Shown here piece by piece: positions 7,220-17,192 of a DNA stretch of 29,451 nucleotides; position 1 is the stretch's first letter; every line of letters begins with the position of its first letter. A program made the position numbers and the translations under genes. The stretch comes from an uncultured Phycisphaerales bacterium (GTDB lineage: Bacteria > Planctomycetota > Phycisphaerae > Sedimentisphaerales > Anaerobacaceae), in assembly GCA_937927975.1 (NCBI GenBank), contig CALEZT010000068.1, forward strand, positions 1 through 29,451. Direction: 5' to 3'. The notes below the pieces were generated by a model. The model made no database searches. It had not been told where the DNA came from and saw nothing but the letters and a program-made list of their open reading frames with translations.

Positions 7220-8794
7220 ATGACCAACGAGAACAGCGAACACCATCCGATCCGAACCACCTGTTGTCCGTGCGGCGGGCATGGACATTCCGCCGGCGCG
7301 GTCAGCCGGCGCGGCTTCCTGCAAAGCGTCAGCGGCGCGGCGGCCATCGGCACGGCCCTGAGCGGCCTGACGTGGTCTGCGGTTTCCGCTGCCCAGACCG
7401 GCGAACAGGCCGGCCCCCAGCGGCGAGCCCTCGTCGTCCGGCCCATCCTGACGTACGACACCCCGACACCGCGACCCCAGACGAGTTGGCGCAATTGGGG
7501 CGGCATCCAAACGCAGCAGCAGGCCGAGGAGGAACTCGGTCGAATCCAGAAGGAACTCAACGAGCTCAAGCGGCGGGCCGATTTCCCCCTGGAGATCGTC
7601 AAGCCCGTCGGGGTCCGCAACGCCCAGGAACTGGCGAAGATCACCGACCTCGCGCAGGCCGATATCTGCCTCGTGTACGCGGCCGGCGCGGGCATGAACC
7701 TCTTCGACGAGATCGGCAAGCAGAGCAAGAACATGATGATCTTCTGCCGGCACAAGTCCGGGCCGGTCTATCTGTGGTACGAGATCATCAGTCCTCGCTA
7801 TCTGAGGCAACACACCGATACGCTCAAGGTCAAGGGACTCGACGACGGCGACGTCGTCGTGGACAACCAGGATGAACTGCTTTGGCGGCTGCGGGCCCTC
7901 TGCGGCCTGCAGAACACGCTGGGCACCCGGATCGTCGCGCTGGGCGGTCCTGCCGCCTGGGCGCAACCCGCCAATGTCGTGCCCAACAAGGTCCGCGAGA
8001 AATGGAAGTTCGATATCCAGACGATCACTTACGCCGAGATGGGCAAGTTGATCAAGGAGGCCATGGCCGACGAAGCGGCGATGAAACTGGCGAAAGAACG
8101 AGCCACGGCCTACTTGAACGACGCCGGCGTGAAGTTGGAAACCAAGCGGGAATTCGTGGACAACGCGTTTCTGCTGGATCAGGTCTTCCGAGGTGTGCTG
8201 AAGAAGGCCGATTGCCAGGCGTTCACGATCAACGAGTGCATGGGCACGATCATGCCGCTGTCGCAGACGACCGCCTGCCTGACGCTGACTCTGCTCAACG
8301 ACTCGCGGTATGTGGCCTTCTGCGAGTCGGATTTCGTTGTGATTCCTTCGGGCGTTTTACTGGCGAACATCTCGGGGAATCCCGTCTTCCTGAACGATCC
8401 CACCTACCCCCACGACGGCATGATCACGCTGGCCCACTGCACGGCGCCTCGCAAAATGAACGGGCGGAACCTTGAAGCGACCAGGATCATGACGCACTTC
8501 GAGTCGGACTACGGCGCGGCGCCCAAGGTGGAGATGAAGAAGGGCCAGGTCGTCACGAACATCGCGCCGGATTTCGAACTCAAACGATGGATGGGCGTTC
8601 GTGGCGAGATCATCGACGCCCCCTTCATGGACGTCTGCCGGTCGCAGATCGACGTACGGTTCACATGCGACGACAAACTGCTGGCCGAGCGCATGCCGGG
8701 CTTCCATTGGATGACTAGTTACGGCGACTACATGAAAGAAATCGGCTACGCCTGCAAGAAGGTCGGAATCCAGTGGGACGACCTGACGGCGTGA
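7220..8794 (+). CDS. Tat-exported L-fucose/L-arabinose isomerase-like protein
   Basis: 524 residues; AAGGAGG (7206-7212) is 7 bases before the ATG. A Cys/His-rich stretch (residues 8-23) precedes a twin-arginine signal (SRRGFLQS, 29-36) and hydrophobic core. The mature part resembles the fucose/arabinose isomerase fold: an N-terminal alpha/beta region, then the C-terminal block with INECMG (E339), CESD (368-371), NPVFLND (387-393), LAHC (H406) and PGFHWMTSYGD (H496). These Glu/Glu/His/His positions follow the order of the metal ligands in AraA-type enzymes. Known family members are cytoplasmic, so the export signal is unusual. It could interconvert aldose and ketose sugars outside the cytoplasm or be a repurposed metal-binding homologue. 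It lies between an exported oxidoreductase and two beta-helix proteins. Fold assignment is from motif pattern, not from a search. Confidence 0.7.
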   Translation: MTNENSEHHPIRTTCCPCGGHGHSAGAVSRRGFLQSVSGAAAIGTALSGLTWSAVSAAQTGEQAGPQRRALVVRPILTYDTPTPRPQTSWRNWGGIQTQQQAEEELGRIQKELNELKRRADFPLEIVKPVGVRNAQELAKITDLAQADICLVYAAGAGMNLFDEIGKQSKNMMIFCRHKSGPVYLWYEIISPRYLRQHTDTLKVKGLDDGDVVVDNQDELLWRLRALCGLQNTLGTRIVALGGPAAWAQPANVVPNKVREKWKFDIQTITYAEMGKLIKEAMADEAAMKLAKERATAYLNDAGVKLETKREFVDNAFLLDQVFRGVLKKADCQAFTINECMGTIMPLSQTTACLTLTLLNDSRYVAFCESDFVVIPSGVLLANISGNPVFLNDPTYPHDGMITLAHCTAPRKMNGRNLEATRIMTHFESDYGAAPKVEMKKGQVVTNIAPDFELKRWMGVRGEIIDAPFMDVCRSQIDVRFTCDDKLLAERMPGFHWMTSYGDYMKEIGYACKKVGIQWDDLTA

Positions 8795-8836
8795 TCTTCC
8801 GCGTCCCAGGCGCCATGCTCTCTGCAAGCACAGTCT

Positions 8837-8874
8837 CGGAGCCGGACGGGCAGCATGTCCGGCTCCGCCCTTTT
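8837..8874 (+). terminator. Rho-independent terminator (or attenuator) after the isomerase-like gene
   Basis: A perfect 11-base-pair stem (8837-8847 with 8857-8867) closes a 9-base loop and is followed by CCC and TTTT (8871-8874). It lies 40 bases after the stop codon and just before the ribosome site of the next gene, so it could also reduce read-through into the beta-helix genes. Confidence 0.78.
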
Positions 8875-8892
8875 CACACTCGGAGGTAAGAA

Positions 8893-10986
8893 ATGAAGTA
8901 CTCGCGTTCGATCCTCGCGTCGCTGGTGCTCGCATCGGCCCTTTCGGTCCAGGCCGCCACGACAATCCACGTTTCGCCTGACGGAAACGACCGTTGGTCC
9001 GGGCAAATCGCCCAGCCCAACGCCCAGAAGACGGACGGCCCCGTCGCCACCCTCCAACGGGCGAGGGACATCCTTCGGCAGAAGCGGTCGCAGGACGAGC
9101 AGTCCCGCGTGGTCGTGGCGGACGGTCGCTATGCGATGACGGAGCCCTTCACGCTGGCCCCAGAGGACAGCGGAGTCACATATGAAGCCGCAGCGGGAGC
9201 CCGCCCGGTCTTTTCCGCCGGTAGAGCGATCCAGGGCTTCGAGCCCATGGAGAACGGTCTCTGGCGGACACGCGTGTCCGGCGCCGCCGAGGGAAAATGG
9301 CGTTTCGAGCAATTGTTCGTCAACGGCCGGCGGGCCGTGCGGGCCAAGACGCCCAACAAGTTCTATCAGTACATGGGCCAGACGAGCGAGACGCCCATCG
9401 AGGGAAGACCAGGCCAGTTCGTCCGCACGACGGCAGTGCCCGCCGAGACGCTGTCGCCCTTGAAGGGCCTCAGTGACGCGGAGATTCGCAACGTCGTGAT
9501 CGTGGCCTATCACAAATGGTGCATCACGCAGCGGCGTCTCCAGAGCGTCGATTTCGAGAAGAATCAGATCGTCACCACCGGCGAGGCCCTCAAGACCTAC
9601 TCCGGCTGGCCCGCGGGCACGCGGTTCCACCTGGAGAACTTCAAAGCCGCCCTGGACGAGCCGGGCGAGTGGTTCCTGGCCCCCGGCGGGACGCTCTATT
9701 ACAAGTCCCGACCGGGCGAAGACATGGCTAAGGCCGATGTGGTCGCGCCGCTGACGATGAAGCTGGTCGTCATCGAAGGCCAGCCTCAGGCCGGCAAGTT
9801 CGTCGAACGCGTCACGTTCAAAGGACTGAGCTTCCAACACCAGGGCTACACGCTTCCGCCCGGGGGCTACGAGCCTTACCAGGCGGCCTACGCCACCGAG
9901 GCGGCGGTCATGATCGACGGCGCTCGCAACGTCGTGATCCAGGACTGCGCGATCGGCTGCGTCGGAGAATATGCGGTCTGGTTCCGCCAGGGATGCCAGA
10001 ACTGCCGCATCGAGCGGTGTCTCATGGAGGACCTCGGCGCAGGCGGCGTGCGAATCGGCGAGGGCCAGATCCGGCCCGACAAGGCCTCCCGCACGCACCA
10101 CATCACCGTGGACAACAACATCATCCGCCACGGCGGCCGGATCCAGGCCGAGGGCGTGGGCGTCTGGATTGGCCACAGCGGCGACAACGCCGTCACGCAC
10201 AACGAGATCGCAGACTTCTTCTACACCGGCATCTCCGCCGGCTGGCACTGGGGATATCAGCAGAGCCTGGCCAAACGCAACAACATCAGCTTCAATCGCG
10301 TCCACCATCTCGGCTGGGCGGTCCTGAGCGACATGGGCGGCATCTACACGCTCGGGCCCTCCGAGGGCACGGTCGTCAGCCATAACGTCTTCCACGACAT
10401 CTACGCGTACTCCTACGGCGGCTGGGGCCTCTACACCGACGAGGGCAGCACCGGCATCCTGATGGAGAAAAACCTCGTCTACAACACCAAGACCGGCAGC
10501 TTCCACCAGCACTACGGCAAAGAGAATACCATCCGCAACAACATCCTGGCCTTCAGCAAGCTGCACCAGGTCCAGGCCACGCGGGTCGAGGAGCACCTGT
10601 CCTTCACATTCGAGAAGAACCTCGTTTACTGGGAAACCGGCCCCCTGCTGGCCGGACGCTGGCAGGAGATCCGCATCAACATGGACAACAACTGCTACTG
10701 GAACGCCGCGGGCCAGGAGATCCAGTTCGCCGGACTCTCGCTCGATCAATGGCGTCAGAAGAAGAACCACGATCAGAATTCCGTCATCGCCGACCCCGGT
10801 TTCGTGGATGCCAGGGGCCTCGATTTCCGCCTCAAGCCGAACTCCCCTGCCCTGAAGATCGGTTTCGAGCCGTTCGACTACACGAAGGCGGGCGTCTATG
10901 GCGATGCCGCTTGGATCGCCAGGGCCAACGAAGCGAACTTTCCGTCGCTGGAATGGCCGCCGCAGGGCCCCAAGGGAGCCGAGTAA
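8893..10986 (+). CDS. Secreted right-handed parallel beta-helix protein, copy A (GH141-like)
   Basis: 697 residues; GGAGG (8882-8886) is 6 bases before the ATG. A signal peptide ([21 protein letters not shown]) is followed by the opening [13 protein letters not shown] and [10 protein letters not shown], typical of secreted carbohydrate-active beta-helix proteins. The centre and C-terminal half are rich in short beta-strand/Asn repeats ([25 protein letters not shown]), consistent with a parallel beta-helix. The length and opening resemble GH141, a beta-helix family that includes alpha-L-fucosidase and xylanase activities; that subfamily is my inference. Possible acidic residues lie in the conserved block DMGGIYTLG and YTDEGSTG. 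It is followed after 12 bases by a paralogue sharing a 110-base identical block. Probably periplasmic or extracellular glycan processing. Confidence 0.85.
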   Translation: MKYSRSILASLVLASALSVQAATTIHVSPDGNDRWSGQIAQPNAQKTDGPVATLQRARDILRQKRSQDEQSRVVVADGRYAMTEPFTLAPEDSGVTYEAAAGARPVFSAGRAIQGFEPMENGLWRTRVSGAAEGKWRFEQLFVNGRRAVRAKTPNKFYQYMGQTSETPIEGRPGQFVRTTAVPAETLSPLKGLSDAEIRNVVIVAYHKWCITQRRLQSVDFEKNQIVTTGEALKTYSGWPAGTRFHLENFKAALDEPGEWFLAPGGTLYYKSRPGEDMAKADVVAPLTMKLVVIEGQPQAGKFVERVTFKGLSFQHQGYTLPPGGYEPYQAAYATEAAVMIDGARNVVIQDCAIGCVGEYAVWFRQGCQNCRIERCLMEDLGAGGVRIGEGQIRPDKASRTHHITVDNNIIRHGGRIQAEGVGVWIGHSGDNAVTHNEIADFFYTGISAGWHWGYQQSLAKRNNISFNRVHHLGWAVLSDMGGIYTLGPSEGTVVSHNVFHDIYAYSYGGWGLYTDEGSTGILMEKNLVYNTKTGSFHQHYGKENTIRNNILAFSKLHQVQATRVEEHLSFTFEKNLVYWETGPLLAGRWQEIRINMDNNCYWNAAGQEIQFAGLSLDQWRQKKNHDQNSVIADPGFVDARGLDFRLKPNSPALKIGFEPFDYTKAGVYGDAAWIARANEANFPSLEWPPQGPKGAE
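10393..10502 (+). repeat. 110-base identical block, copy A of pair
   Basis: This segment of the first beta-helix gene is identical at every base to 12484-12593 in the second. Both flanks are immediately mismatched, while the N-terminal halves of the two proteins are clearly diverged. It encodes the conserved core [18 protein letters not shown]. Confidence 0.95.
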
Positions 10987-10998
10987 GGAGAGAGCACG

Positions 10999-13659
10999 AT
11001 GAGAAACTGCCCGATGGTGATCGTGTCCCTGGCTGTTGTCGTGGGGACTCTGTCTGCACAAGCCGCGACGATCTATGTGTCACCCGGCGGCAACGATGCC
11101 TGGACCGGCCTGGGCGCCGATGTCCCTGTGGCGACGCTCGAACGCGCAAGGGATCTGCTCCGACAGACGAAAGATCCGTCATCGCGCGTCATCGTTGCGG
11201 ACGGGCGCTACACGCTGCGACAACCGTTCGTCCTCACGCCCGCCGACAGCGGTGTCGTCTACGAGGCTGCGCCGGGAGCGAGGCCGGTCTTCACCGGCGG
11301 CAGGGTCATTCGTGGATTCCAGCCTGCCGGCAACGGCCTGTGGCGGGCGAAGATCGATGGCGTGGCCGACGGGTCCTGGTATTTCGATCAGTTGTTCGTC
11401 GACGGCCGCCGGGCCACGCGGGCGCGAAGTCCCAACAAGTTCTACTACTACATGCTCGACGTGCAGGAGGAAACGCTCGTCAAAGGCTCGGGGAACAGAC
11501 CCCAGCGGGCCAGACAGACCGTCACCGTCCGACAGGACGATTTGACGCCGCTCTTTGGGCTCTCCGACCGCGAGCTGCACGACGTGCAGATGGTGGTTTA
11601 TCACAAGTGGGACAACACGACCCGCTTCATCGAGGGCCTGGACAGGAGCGAGTCGGCGATCGTCACCACGGGCGAAGGCCTCAAACCCTGGAACTCCTGG
11701 GGCAAAGGCGACCGCTATCATCTGGAGAATTTCCGTGCGGCCCTCGACGCGCCGGGCGAGTGGTTCCTTTCTCGCGACGGCTGGCTCTACTACGTGCCCC
11801 TCGAAGGCCAGGACATGGCGAAGGCGGAGGCCGTGGCCCCTGTCGTCGAGAAGTTCGTTCTCTTCGAAGGCGACGTCCAGAGCGGCAAGTGGGTCGAGAA
11901 CATCACGATCAAGGGGCTGACGTTCCTGCACGGCGAGTACCGCATGCCGCCGGGCGGGTTCGAGGCCAGTCAGGCCGCGTCTCCAATCGACGCAGTCGTC
12001 ATGGCCGACGGGGCCCGCAACGTCGCGATCGAAGACTGCGAGTTCGGACACTTCGGCCGGTACGGCGTCTGGTTCCGCAAGGGGTGCCGGGACTGTGCGC
12101 TTCGCAAGTCCTACATCCACGACTTCGGCGCAGGCGGCGTCCGCATCGGCGAATCGACCGTTCCGAAGAGCGAGCGAGAGCAGACCGGTCACATCACGCT
12201 CGACAACAACATCATCCGCCACGGCGGGCGGATCTTCCCCAGCGCAGTCGGCGTCTGGATCGGCCACAGCGGCGACAACGCCGTCACGCACAATGAAATC
12301 GCAGACCTCTACTACACCGGCATCTCCGCCGGCTGGATCTGGGGCTACTCCGGCAGCCTGGCCAAACGCAACGACATCCGCTTCAACCGCGTCCACCACC
12401 TCGGTTGGGCGGTCCTGAGCGACATGGGCGGCATCTACACGCTCGGGGCCTCCGAAGGCACGGTCATCGCCAACAACGTCTTTCACGACATCTACGCGTA
12501 CTCCTACGGCGGCTGGGGCCTCTACACCGACGAGGGCAGCACCGGCATCCTGATGGAGAAAAACCTCGTCTACAACACCAAGACCGGCAGCTTTCACCAG
12601 CACTACGGCAAGGAGAACATCGTCCGCAACAACATCCTGGTCAACAGCCTGATGCACCAGGTCCAGGCCACGCGGGTCGAGGAGCATCTGTCCTTCACGT
12701 TCGAGAAGAATCTCGTCTTCTGGGAAACGGGCCCCCTGCTGGCCGGTCCCTGGACGCAGGTCAAGGTGAACATGGACAAAAACTGCTACTGGAACGCGGC
12801 GGGCCAGGACGTGACGTTCGTCGGTATGTCACTCGAACAGTGGCGACAGAAAGGGCACGATCTGCACTCGGTCATTGCGGACCCAGGCTTCGTCGACGCA
12901 AAGAAACTCGATTTTCGTCTCAAGCCCGACTCCCCTGCCATCAAGATCGGCTTTGAGCCCTTCGATTACACGCAAGCCGGGGTCTACGGCGACCCCGCCT
13001 GGATCGCCAAGGCCAACGAGGCGACGTATCCGCCCGTCGAGTGGCCGCCGGACCCGCCTGCGATGGCGATCAACGACGGTTTCGAGAGGCCTGCGGTCGG
13101 CGCAAAGCCCTCCGGCGCCGAGGTCAACGTCGAGAACAAGGGGGATTCCATCGAGGTGACCGATGAATTTGCCGCCGGCGGCAAGCGGAGCCTCAAGATC
13201 ACGGATTCGCCAGGACTGCGGAACGCATTCAATCCACACCTGGTGTACTCGCCCAACCACAGCAGCAGCGTGACCCGCTGTTCGTTCGATCTGCGAATCG
13301 GCCCTGGCGCCTCGATCAATCACGAGTGGCGGGACTGGCGGCCCTCGCCCTACGCGGTCGGCCCCAGCCTCTGGATCCACGGCGCCAACCTCCAGGTCGC
13401 CGGCAGAACGCTCATGACTCTGCCGACCGATCGATGGATTCACTTCGAGATCACCGCCGATCTCGGCGAGAACAACAGCCGCTCGTGGGATTTGGCCGTC
13501 ACGCTTCCAGGCGAGAAGCCCAGGGAGTTCAAAGGCCTCAAGGCAGGCAGCAACGCCTTTGAGAGGCTCACCTGGCTGGGCTTCGTCAGCAACGCCACGG
13601 ACAAGACCGTCTTCTACCTCGACAATCTGGAGGTCACGAATCAGGCGTCGGCGCCGTAA
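10999..13659 (+). CDS. Secreted right-handed parallel beta-helix protein, copy B (GH141-like) with extra C-terminal domain
   Basis: 886 residues; AGGAG (10986-10990) lies 8 bases before the ATG and overlaps the stop codon of copy A, so the two are probably co-translated. A signal peptide (to about residue 21) precedes the same opening as copy A ([24 protein letters not shown]). Residues to about 680 align along the whole of copy A. Beyond that is an additional domain of about 200 residues ([10 protein letters not shown], then [11 protein letters not shown], ending FYLDNLEV) that looks like a jelly-roll, concanavalin-like carbohydrate-binding module. Copy A lacks it. The pair probably arose by tandem duplication, with gain or loss of the module. 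The gene ends 28 bases from the convergent esterase gene. Function inferred as for copy A. Confidence 0.85.
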   Translation: MRNCPMVIVSLAVVVGTLSAQAATIYVSPGGNDAWTGLGADVPVATLERARDLLRQTKDPSSRVIVADGRYTLRQPFVLTPADSGVVYEAAPGARPVFTGGRVIRGFQPAGNGLWRAKIDGVADGSWYFDQLFVDGRRATRARSPNKFYYYMLDVQEETLVKGSGNRPQRARQTVTVRQDDLTPLFGLSDRELHDVQMVVYHKWDNTTRFIEGLDRSESAIVTTGEGLKPWNSWGKGDRYHLENFRAALDAPGEWFLSRDGWLYYVPLEGQDMAKAEAVAPVVEKFVLFEGDVQSGKWVENITIKGLTFLHGEYRMPPGGFEASQAASPIDAVVMADGARNVAIEDCEFGHFGRYGVWFRKGCRDCALRKSYIHDFGAGGVRIGESTVPKSEREQTGHITLDNNIIRHGGRIFPSAVGVWIGHSGDNAVTHNEIADLYYTGISAGWIWGYSGSLAKRNDIRFNRVHHLGWAVLSDMGGIYTLGASEGTVIANNVFHDIYAYSYGGWGLYTDEGSTGILMEKNLVYNTKTGSFHQHYGKENIVRNNILVNSLMHQVQATRVEEHLSFTFEKNLVFWETGPLLAGPWTQVKVNMDKNCYWNAAGQDVTFVGMSLEQWRQKGHDLHSVIADPGFVDAKKLDFRLKPDSPAIKIGFEPFDYTQAGVYGDPAWIAKANEATYPPVEWPPDPPAMAINDGFERPAVGAKPSGAEVNVENKGDSIEVTDEFAAGGKRSLKITDSPGLRNAFNPHLVYSPNHSSSVTRCSFDLRIGPGASINHEWRDWRPSPYAVGPSLWIHGANLQVAGRTLMTLPTDRWIHFEITADLGENNSRSWDLAVTLPGEKPREFKGLKAGSNAFERLTWLGFVSNATDKTVFYLDNLEVTNQASAP
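12484..12593 (+). repeat. 110-base identical block, copy B of pair
   Basis: Partner of 10393-10502, identical over all 110 bases, in the same reading frame and the same place in the protein. Confidence 0.95.
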
Positions 13660-13687
13660 TGAGCCCAACGCCACCAGAATTCGACCG

Positions 13688-15805
13688 CTACTGCGACGCC
13701 TGAGTTTCGGCGCAGGCGTCGATGTGGAGCCGATCGTTCCAACCCAGACCCGCCGCGACCGCCTGCGGGAACTGCCAGGGGCCGGGTGTTTCCACGTGAA
13801 GCTGAACGCGATGGCGTTCGGCCGCCAGCGCCACGGCCTGCGGCACGTCCAAGTATCGCAGCACATTGAGGAACGTCGGGCCCTGGGCGTGGGTCGGCGG
13901 CAGATCGACAAGGTCGAGTCCGCCGATCCCGGACTCAAAGAGCGACGCATATAACGCGATGCCCGCCATGTCGCCCTGTGCGGTGACCGTCACAGCGGCT
14001 TCCGCGGTGGCGTTCAAATGCCTCAGAACCTGTACCGCCCGACGGACGTCCCACACTCGCATGGCATCGGCCGTCTGTCCCAGGAGCATGAAACGCCGCT
14101 GAATCTGGATCTGCTTGCGCTCGTCTCCGCTCCAGGCGTCGGGCCCGATTCCTCGTGGACAGACAAAAGCCATCGGGCCCGAACCCGCCTCCAACGCCGC
14201 ACGCAGGGAGTCGAAAGCAGCGGGATTCGCATCGGGCAGCGCGTAGCTGCTGAGGTCCTTCTCGAACCGGCTCCGCATGGCCGCCAGCCACTGTCTCCAT
14301 CCGGCCTGGTCCAGGATGTCCATGCGAACACTTGATGTATTGGGGGCGTCTTGCGTGCTTTGAAGACAGAACAATCTCAGTCGCACGTGCGGCTGGCTGG
14401 TGAACTCGAACGCGGTCAGACGTACGCCGTCCGCCTCGACGGACAGGACCCTGTCGACGTCCAGCGGCCGGGCATCGCGATCGCTGGGCCAGCCTCGGAA
14501 GGTCCTCTCGCGGAGCGACTTCATCCAAGCGTCGCGCATCGCAGCCCAATCCTGAGAGGTCTGGGGCGCAGAAGACGGCGACGCCATGGGAACGAATCGC
14601 TCCTGGATCTTCGTATTGACCTCGTCGGCGGGCAAGTCCTTGAATACCCGCAGTTGCTCCGGCTCAAAGAACGGTGTCGCCGGCTCGCTGATGGTCGGGT
14701 TCTCGCCCTTGAGGAATCGATTGAACCACACGAGCGCGTGAATCCGAAGTTCCTGGGTGTCCTTGTGCGGCCCCTCGGTGATCTGGAGCCCAAGCTTGTC
14801 CGCGGCGCCGCAGAGCCGGTAGATCTCGCGGACCTTCTGGTGGACGCGGTACACGCCGTCGAGCGGGAAGATCGTGTCCTTGTCGGTGTTGGAGATCAGC
14901 AGCGGTCTGGGCGCGACCAAAGCCGCGACCATGGGATAATCCCAGCCGTACGTGTTCACGATAAACATACAGTCGCAGTGCCCCTCGACGCAACCGTCGA
15001 CGACGTGGTTCTGGAGGTCCGTGATTCCGGCGACAGGCACCGTCGCTTTGATCCGGTCGTCGATCGCCGCGATCCACCAGCTATAGGCTCCGCCGCCGGA
15101 ACGGCCGGTGACGCCGAAGCGGGTCGCGTCCACTTCCTTGCGGGTTTCGAGATAATCCAACGCCCGAATGCAATTCCACGCCTCGACGCCTGCGGGGGTG
15201 TAGCCCCGACTGTTCCACCACCACATATTGTAGCGGTATGTCCCATGATGGATGCCCTCGATCTCGCCAAGCTGGACCGTGTCGATGACCAGGCAGACGT
15301 ACCCGTTGCGGGCGAACCAGGCCCCGTGATACTGATAGGCGACCTTGTTGCCGTAGCTGACGTTGTCCTTCTTGACCGCGCCATGGCCGCAGACATAGAG
15401 AATCGTCGGCGCGGGCTTGTCCAGATCCTTCGGCATGTACAGATTGCCGGTCACATACAATCCCGGCATGGACTGGAAATGCAGGTTCTCGACGGTGAAT
15501 CGCTCGTGATCGACCGTGCCGGTGACCACGGGATTCAGCGGCGTCTTCTCCGGGAAGGGATCGAGCCCGAGCATTTCGAGCAACTGTCGGCGGTAGACCG
15601 GCCGTTGGGTCTCCCAGTCCGCCAGCGTCTTGACGTCGCTGAGGCACTGGCTCTGCAGTCTGGCGGTCTCGCTTGCGAAATACTCCGTGAGTCGCTGGTC
15701 TGCGGGACGCGCTTCGCCCGCTTGCTTCGCCTGTGCGGCGATGCCGCCCGCGAGGCACAGTAACAACGCGATTGCCATCTTGTTCATTGCGATGCCTCTC
15801 ATCAT
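13688..15805 (-). CDS. Secreted alpha/beta-hydrolase (acetyl-xylan-esterase-like) with degenerate second hydrolase domain
   Basis: 705 residues from the ATG at 15805, chosen for GGAGAGGG 8 bases upstream; a second candidate ATG at 15787 also has GAGAGG. A signal peptide (MNKMAIALLLCLAGGIAAQA) precedes an alpha/beta-hydrolase domain (about 90-370). The nucleophile elbow is GRSGGG (S236), the acid lies in SNTDKD (about D308/D310) and the histidine in EGPHKD (H347); YVCGHGAVKKD is the oxyanion-side loop. This resembles acetyl-xylan and related carbohydrate esterases. Residues about 410-700 look like a second hydrolase-type domain whose elbow reads AQGDMAG, with Asp where Ser is expected, so it is probably inactive. 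It is the last gene of the oxidoreductase-transporter-esterase operon (28-base gap upstream). Substrate unknown; ester removal from a polysaccharide is likely. Confidence 0.82.
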   Translation of the reverse strand: MMRGIAMNKMAIALLLCLAGGIAAQAKQAGEARPADQRLTEYFASETARLQSQCLSDVKTLADWETQRPVYRRQLLEMLGLDPFPEKTPLNPVVTGTVDHERFTVENLHFQSMPGLYVTGNLYMPKDLDKPAPTILYVCGHGAVKKDNVSYGNKVAYQYHGAWFARNGYVCLVIDTVQLGEIEGIHHGTYRYNMWWWNSRGYTPAGVEAWNCIRALDYLETRKEVDATRFGVTGRSGGGAYSWWIAAIDDRIKATVPVAGITDLQNHVVDGCVEGHCDCMFIVNTYGWDYPMVAALVAPRPLLISNTDKDTIFPLDGVYRVHQKVREIYRLCGAADKLGLQITEGPHKDTQELRIHALVWFNRFLKGENPTISEPATPFFEPEQLRVFKDLPADEVNTKIQERFVPMASPSSAPQTSQDWAAMRDAWMKSLRERTFRGWPSDRDARPLDVDRVLSVEADGVRLTAFEFTSQPHVRLRLFCLQSTQDAPNTSSVRMDILDQAGWRQWLAAMRSRFEKDLSSYALPDANPAAFDSLRAALEAGSGPMAFVCPRGIGPDAWSGDERKQIQIQRRFMLLGQTADAMRVWDVRRAVQVLRHLNATAEAAVTVTAQGDMAGIALYASLFESGIGGLDLVDLPPTHAQGPTFLNVLRYLDVPQAVALAAERHRVQLHVETPGPWQFPQAVAAGLGWNDRLHIDACAETQASQ

Positions 15806-15833
15806 TTGGTGCGCCCTCTCCACGAGGTTTCAC

Positions 15834-17162
15834 TCACGTCAATCGAAGAATCAGCAGGTACAACACACGAGCTGCGGTCAGCAGCACCACGAGGAACCCG
15901 ATGCCGCCGAGCACGTTCACCAGGACGGTGTTTCGTTTGTCTCCCATGATGCCCTTGTGGTTGGCCAGCCACAGGATGGCCGCGGCCATCAGCGGATTGC
16001 CGATCACGGTCAACGCCTGGCCGAAGATGATCGCGTCGATCTTCTTGACCGGCGTGTGCAGCACGATCATGGCCACGCCCATCCCGATCAGCAACACGAC
16101 GACCGTGAACCGGCGCGACCACGGATCGCTCATTTTCGCGGGCTTGCCCAAACCGTCGGCGAGGATCGTTCCACCGATCATCGCGTTGATGACAAAGGGG
16201 TTCATCGCCACCGCGAACAGGCCGATCGAAAAGAGGATTCGCGTGGCCGAGCCCAGCAGCGGGCCAAGCTGCGTCGCCAGGACACTGATGTCGTTGGCTT
16301 CCTTGCCTCGCAGCATCGCGCCGCTGGTGATCATGATGATCGCGCTGACGCTCGTCAGGACCGCGACGCCTGCGATGGAATCGCCGATGCCCCGGTTGTA
16401 GTCGCGAATCGTCCATCCCTTTTCCCGCACGAGATTGCCCTGGAACAGCGCCGCGGCCACGGAAAACGTCGTGCCGAGCAGCGACGCGACCAGGACCATG
16501 GGGTCCACGATTCCCGCTTCGCCTCGCTTGGGCAGGGCCAGCGACAGACTCTCGGGAATGCCGGGAATCAGGCCGCTGACGATGCCGCTGACGTCGGGAC
16601 GGATGACGAGCAGATTCACGAGAAAGCATGCAAGGATCACCGCCACCATGATCTTCATGATCCGCTCCAGGCCCTTGTACACCTGTCGCAGTGCGAAGAT
16701 CGAGCCGACGACGAGCCCGTTGAAAGCGATCAGAAAGCCCGTGCTGATAAGATTCTGCGTCTGCGGCGTCATCTGCGCCGGGTCGCCGAACAGCCGCTTG
16801 ACGCCGAGAGAGTCGAAAGCCGCTGCGATCGCGAGATTGTTCGAGAACTGAAAGGCTGCGCAGATCAGGCACAGGTTGATGCCGATCACCGCCCCGACGG
16901 GGCGGCCCAGCCGGCGGGCGATGAGCGTGCAGGGCGTCGCCTGCCCCACGACTCCGACGCGGGCGGCCATCGTCATGAAGGTGCCCATCAGGACCCCGGT
17001 GACGACCAGGAGCCAGAGCAGGTCGTAGCCGTATCGCGCCCCGACGTTGGAACTGATCAGAAGACTGCCCGGCCCGAAAACGACGCAGGCGGTGATCAAG
17101 GCCGGCCCGATCGAGCGCCACCAGGGGGGACGGGCAACTGCCACGACATCTGCCTGTTCCAT
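15834..17162 (-). CDS. Nramp-family-like membrane transporter lacking the canonical metal motifs
   Basis: 442 residues with about 11 hydrophobic segments, the size and pattern of the Nramp (APC/LeuT) fold. The opening (SIGPALITACVVFGPGSLL) aligns with transmembrane 1 of Nramp carriers, but the invariant DPGN reads GPGS (residues 30-33). Transmembrane 6 (SLLGTTFSVAAALFQGNLV) has FSV at 233-235 where metal-transporting Nramps have MPH. These residues bind the metal, so classical Mn2+/Fe2+ transport is unlikely; another cation or an organic solute is possible. It is the middle gene of a three-gene operon, with 28-30 base gaps on both sides, between an exported oxidoreductase and a secreted esterase. 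AGGA lies about 5 bases before the ATG. Fold likely, substrate unknown. Confidence 0.8.
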   Translation of the reverse strand: MEQADVVAVARPPWWRSIGPALITACVVFGPGSLLISSNVGARYGYDLLWLLVVTGVLMGTFMTMAARVGVVGQATPCTLIARRLGRPVGAVIGINLCLICAAFQFSNNLAIAAAFDSLGVKRLFGDPAQMTPQTQNLISTGFLIAFNGLVVGSIFALRQVYKGLERIMKIMVAVILACFLVNLLVIRPDVSGIVSGLIPGIPESLSLALPKRGEAGIVDPMVLVASLLGTTFSVAAALFQGNLVREKGWTIRDYNRGIGDSIAGVAVLTSVSAIIMITSGAMLRGKEANDISVLATQLGPLLGSATRILFSIGLFAVAMNPFVINAMIGGTILADGLGKPAKMSDPWSRRFTVVVLLIGMGVAMIVLHTPVKKIDAIIFGQALTVIGNPLMAAAILWLANHKGIMGDKRNTVLVNVLGGIGFLVVLLTAARVLYLLILRLT

Positions 17163-17192
17163 GGGATTCCTTTCCGAATTGTCCGCGTTGTT

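Noticed and set aside
8746..11061. 771-codon minus-strand frame across the beta-helix gene
   Set aside because: It overlaps a beta-helix gene with a signal peptide, a ribosome site and an upstream terminator, and has no recognisable domain of its own.
13694..13721. 9-base-pair inverted repeat near the convergent ends of the second beta-helix and esterase genes
   Set aside because: It lies within the last codons of the esterase gene and has no T-run. It is likely a by-product of coding sequence, although it could act weakly as a terminator.
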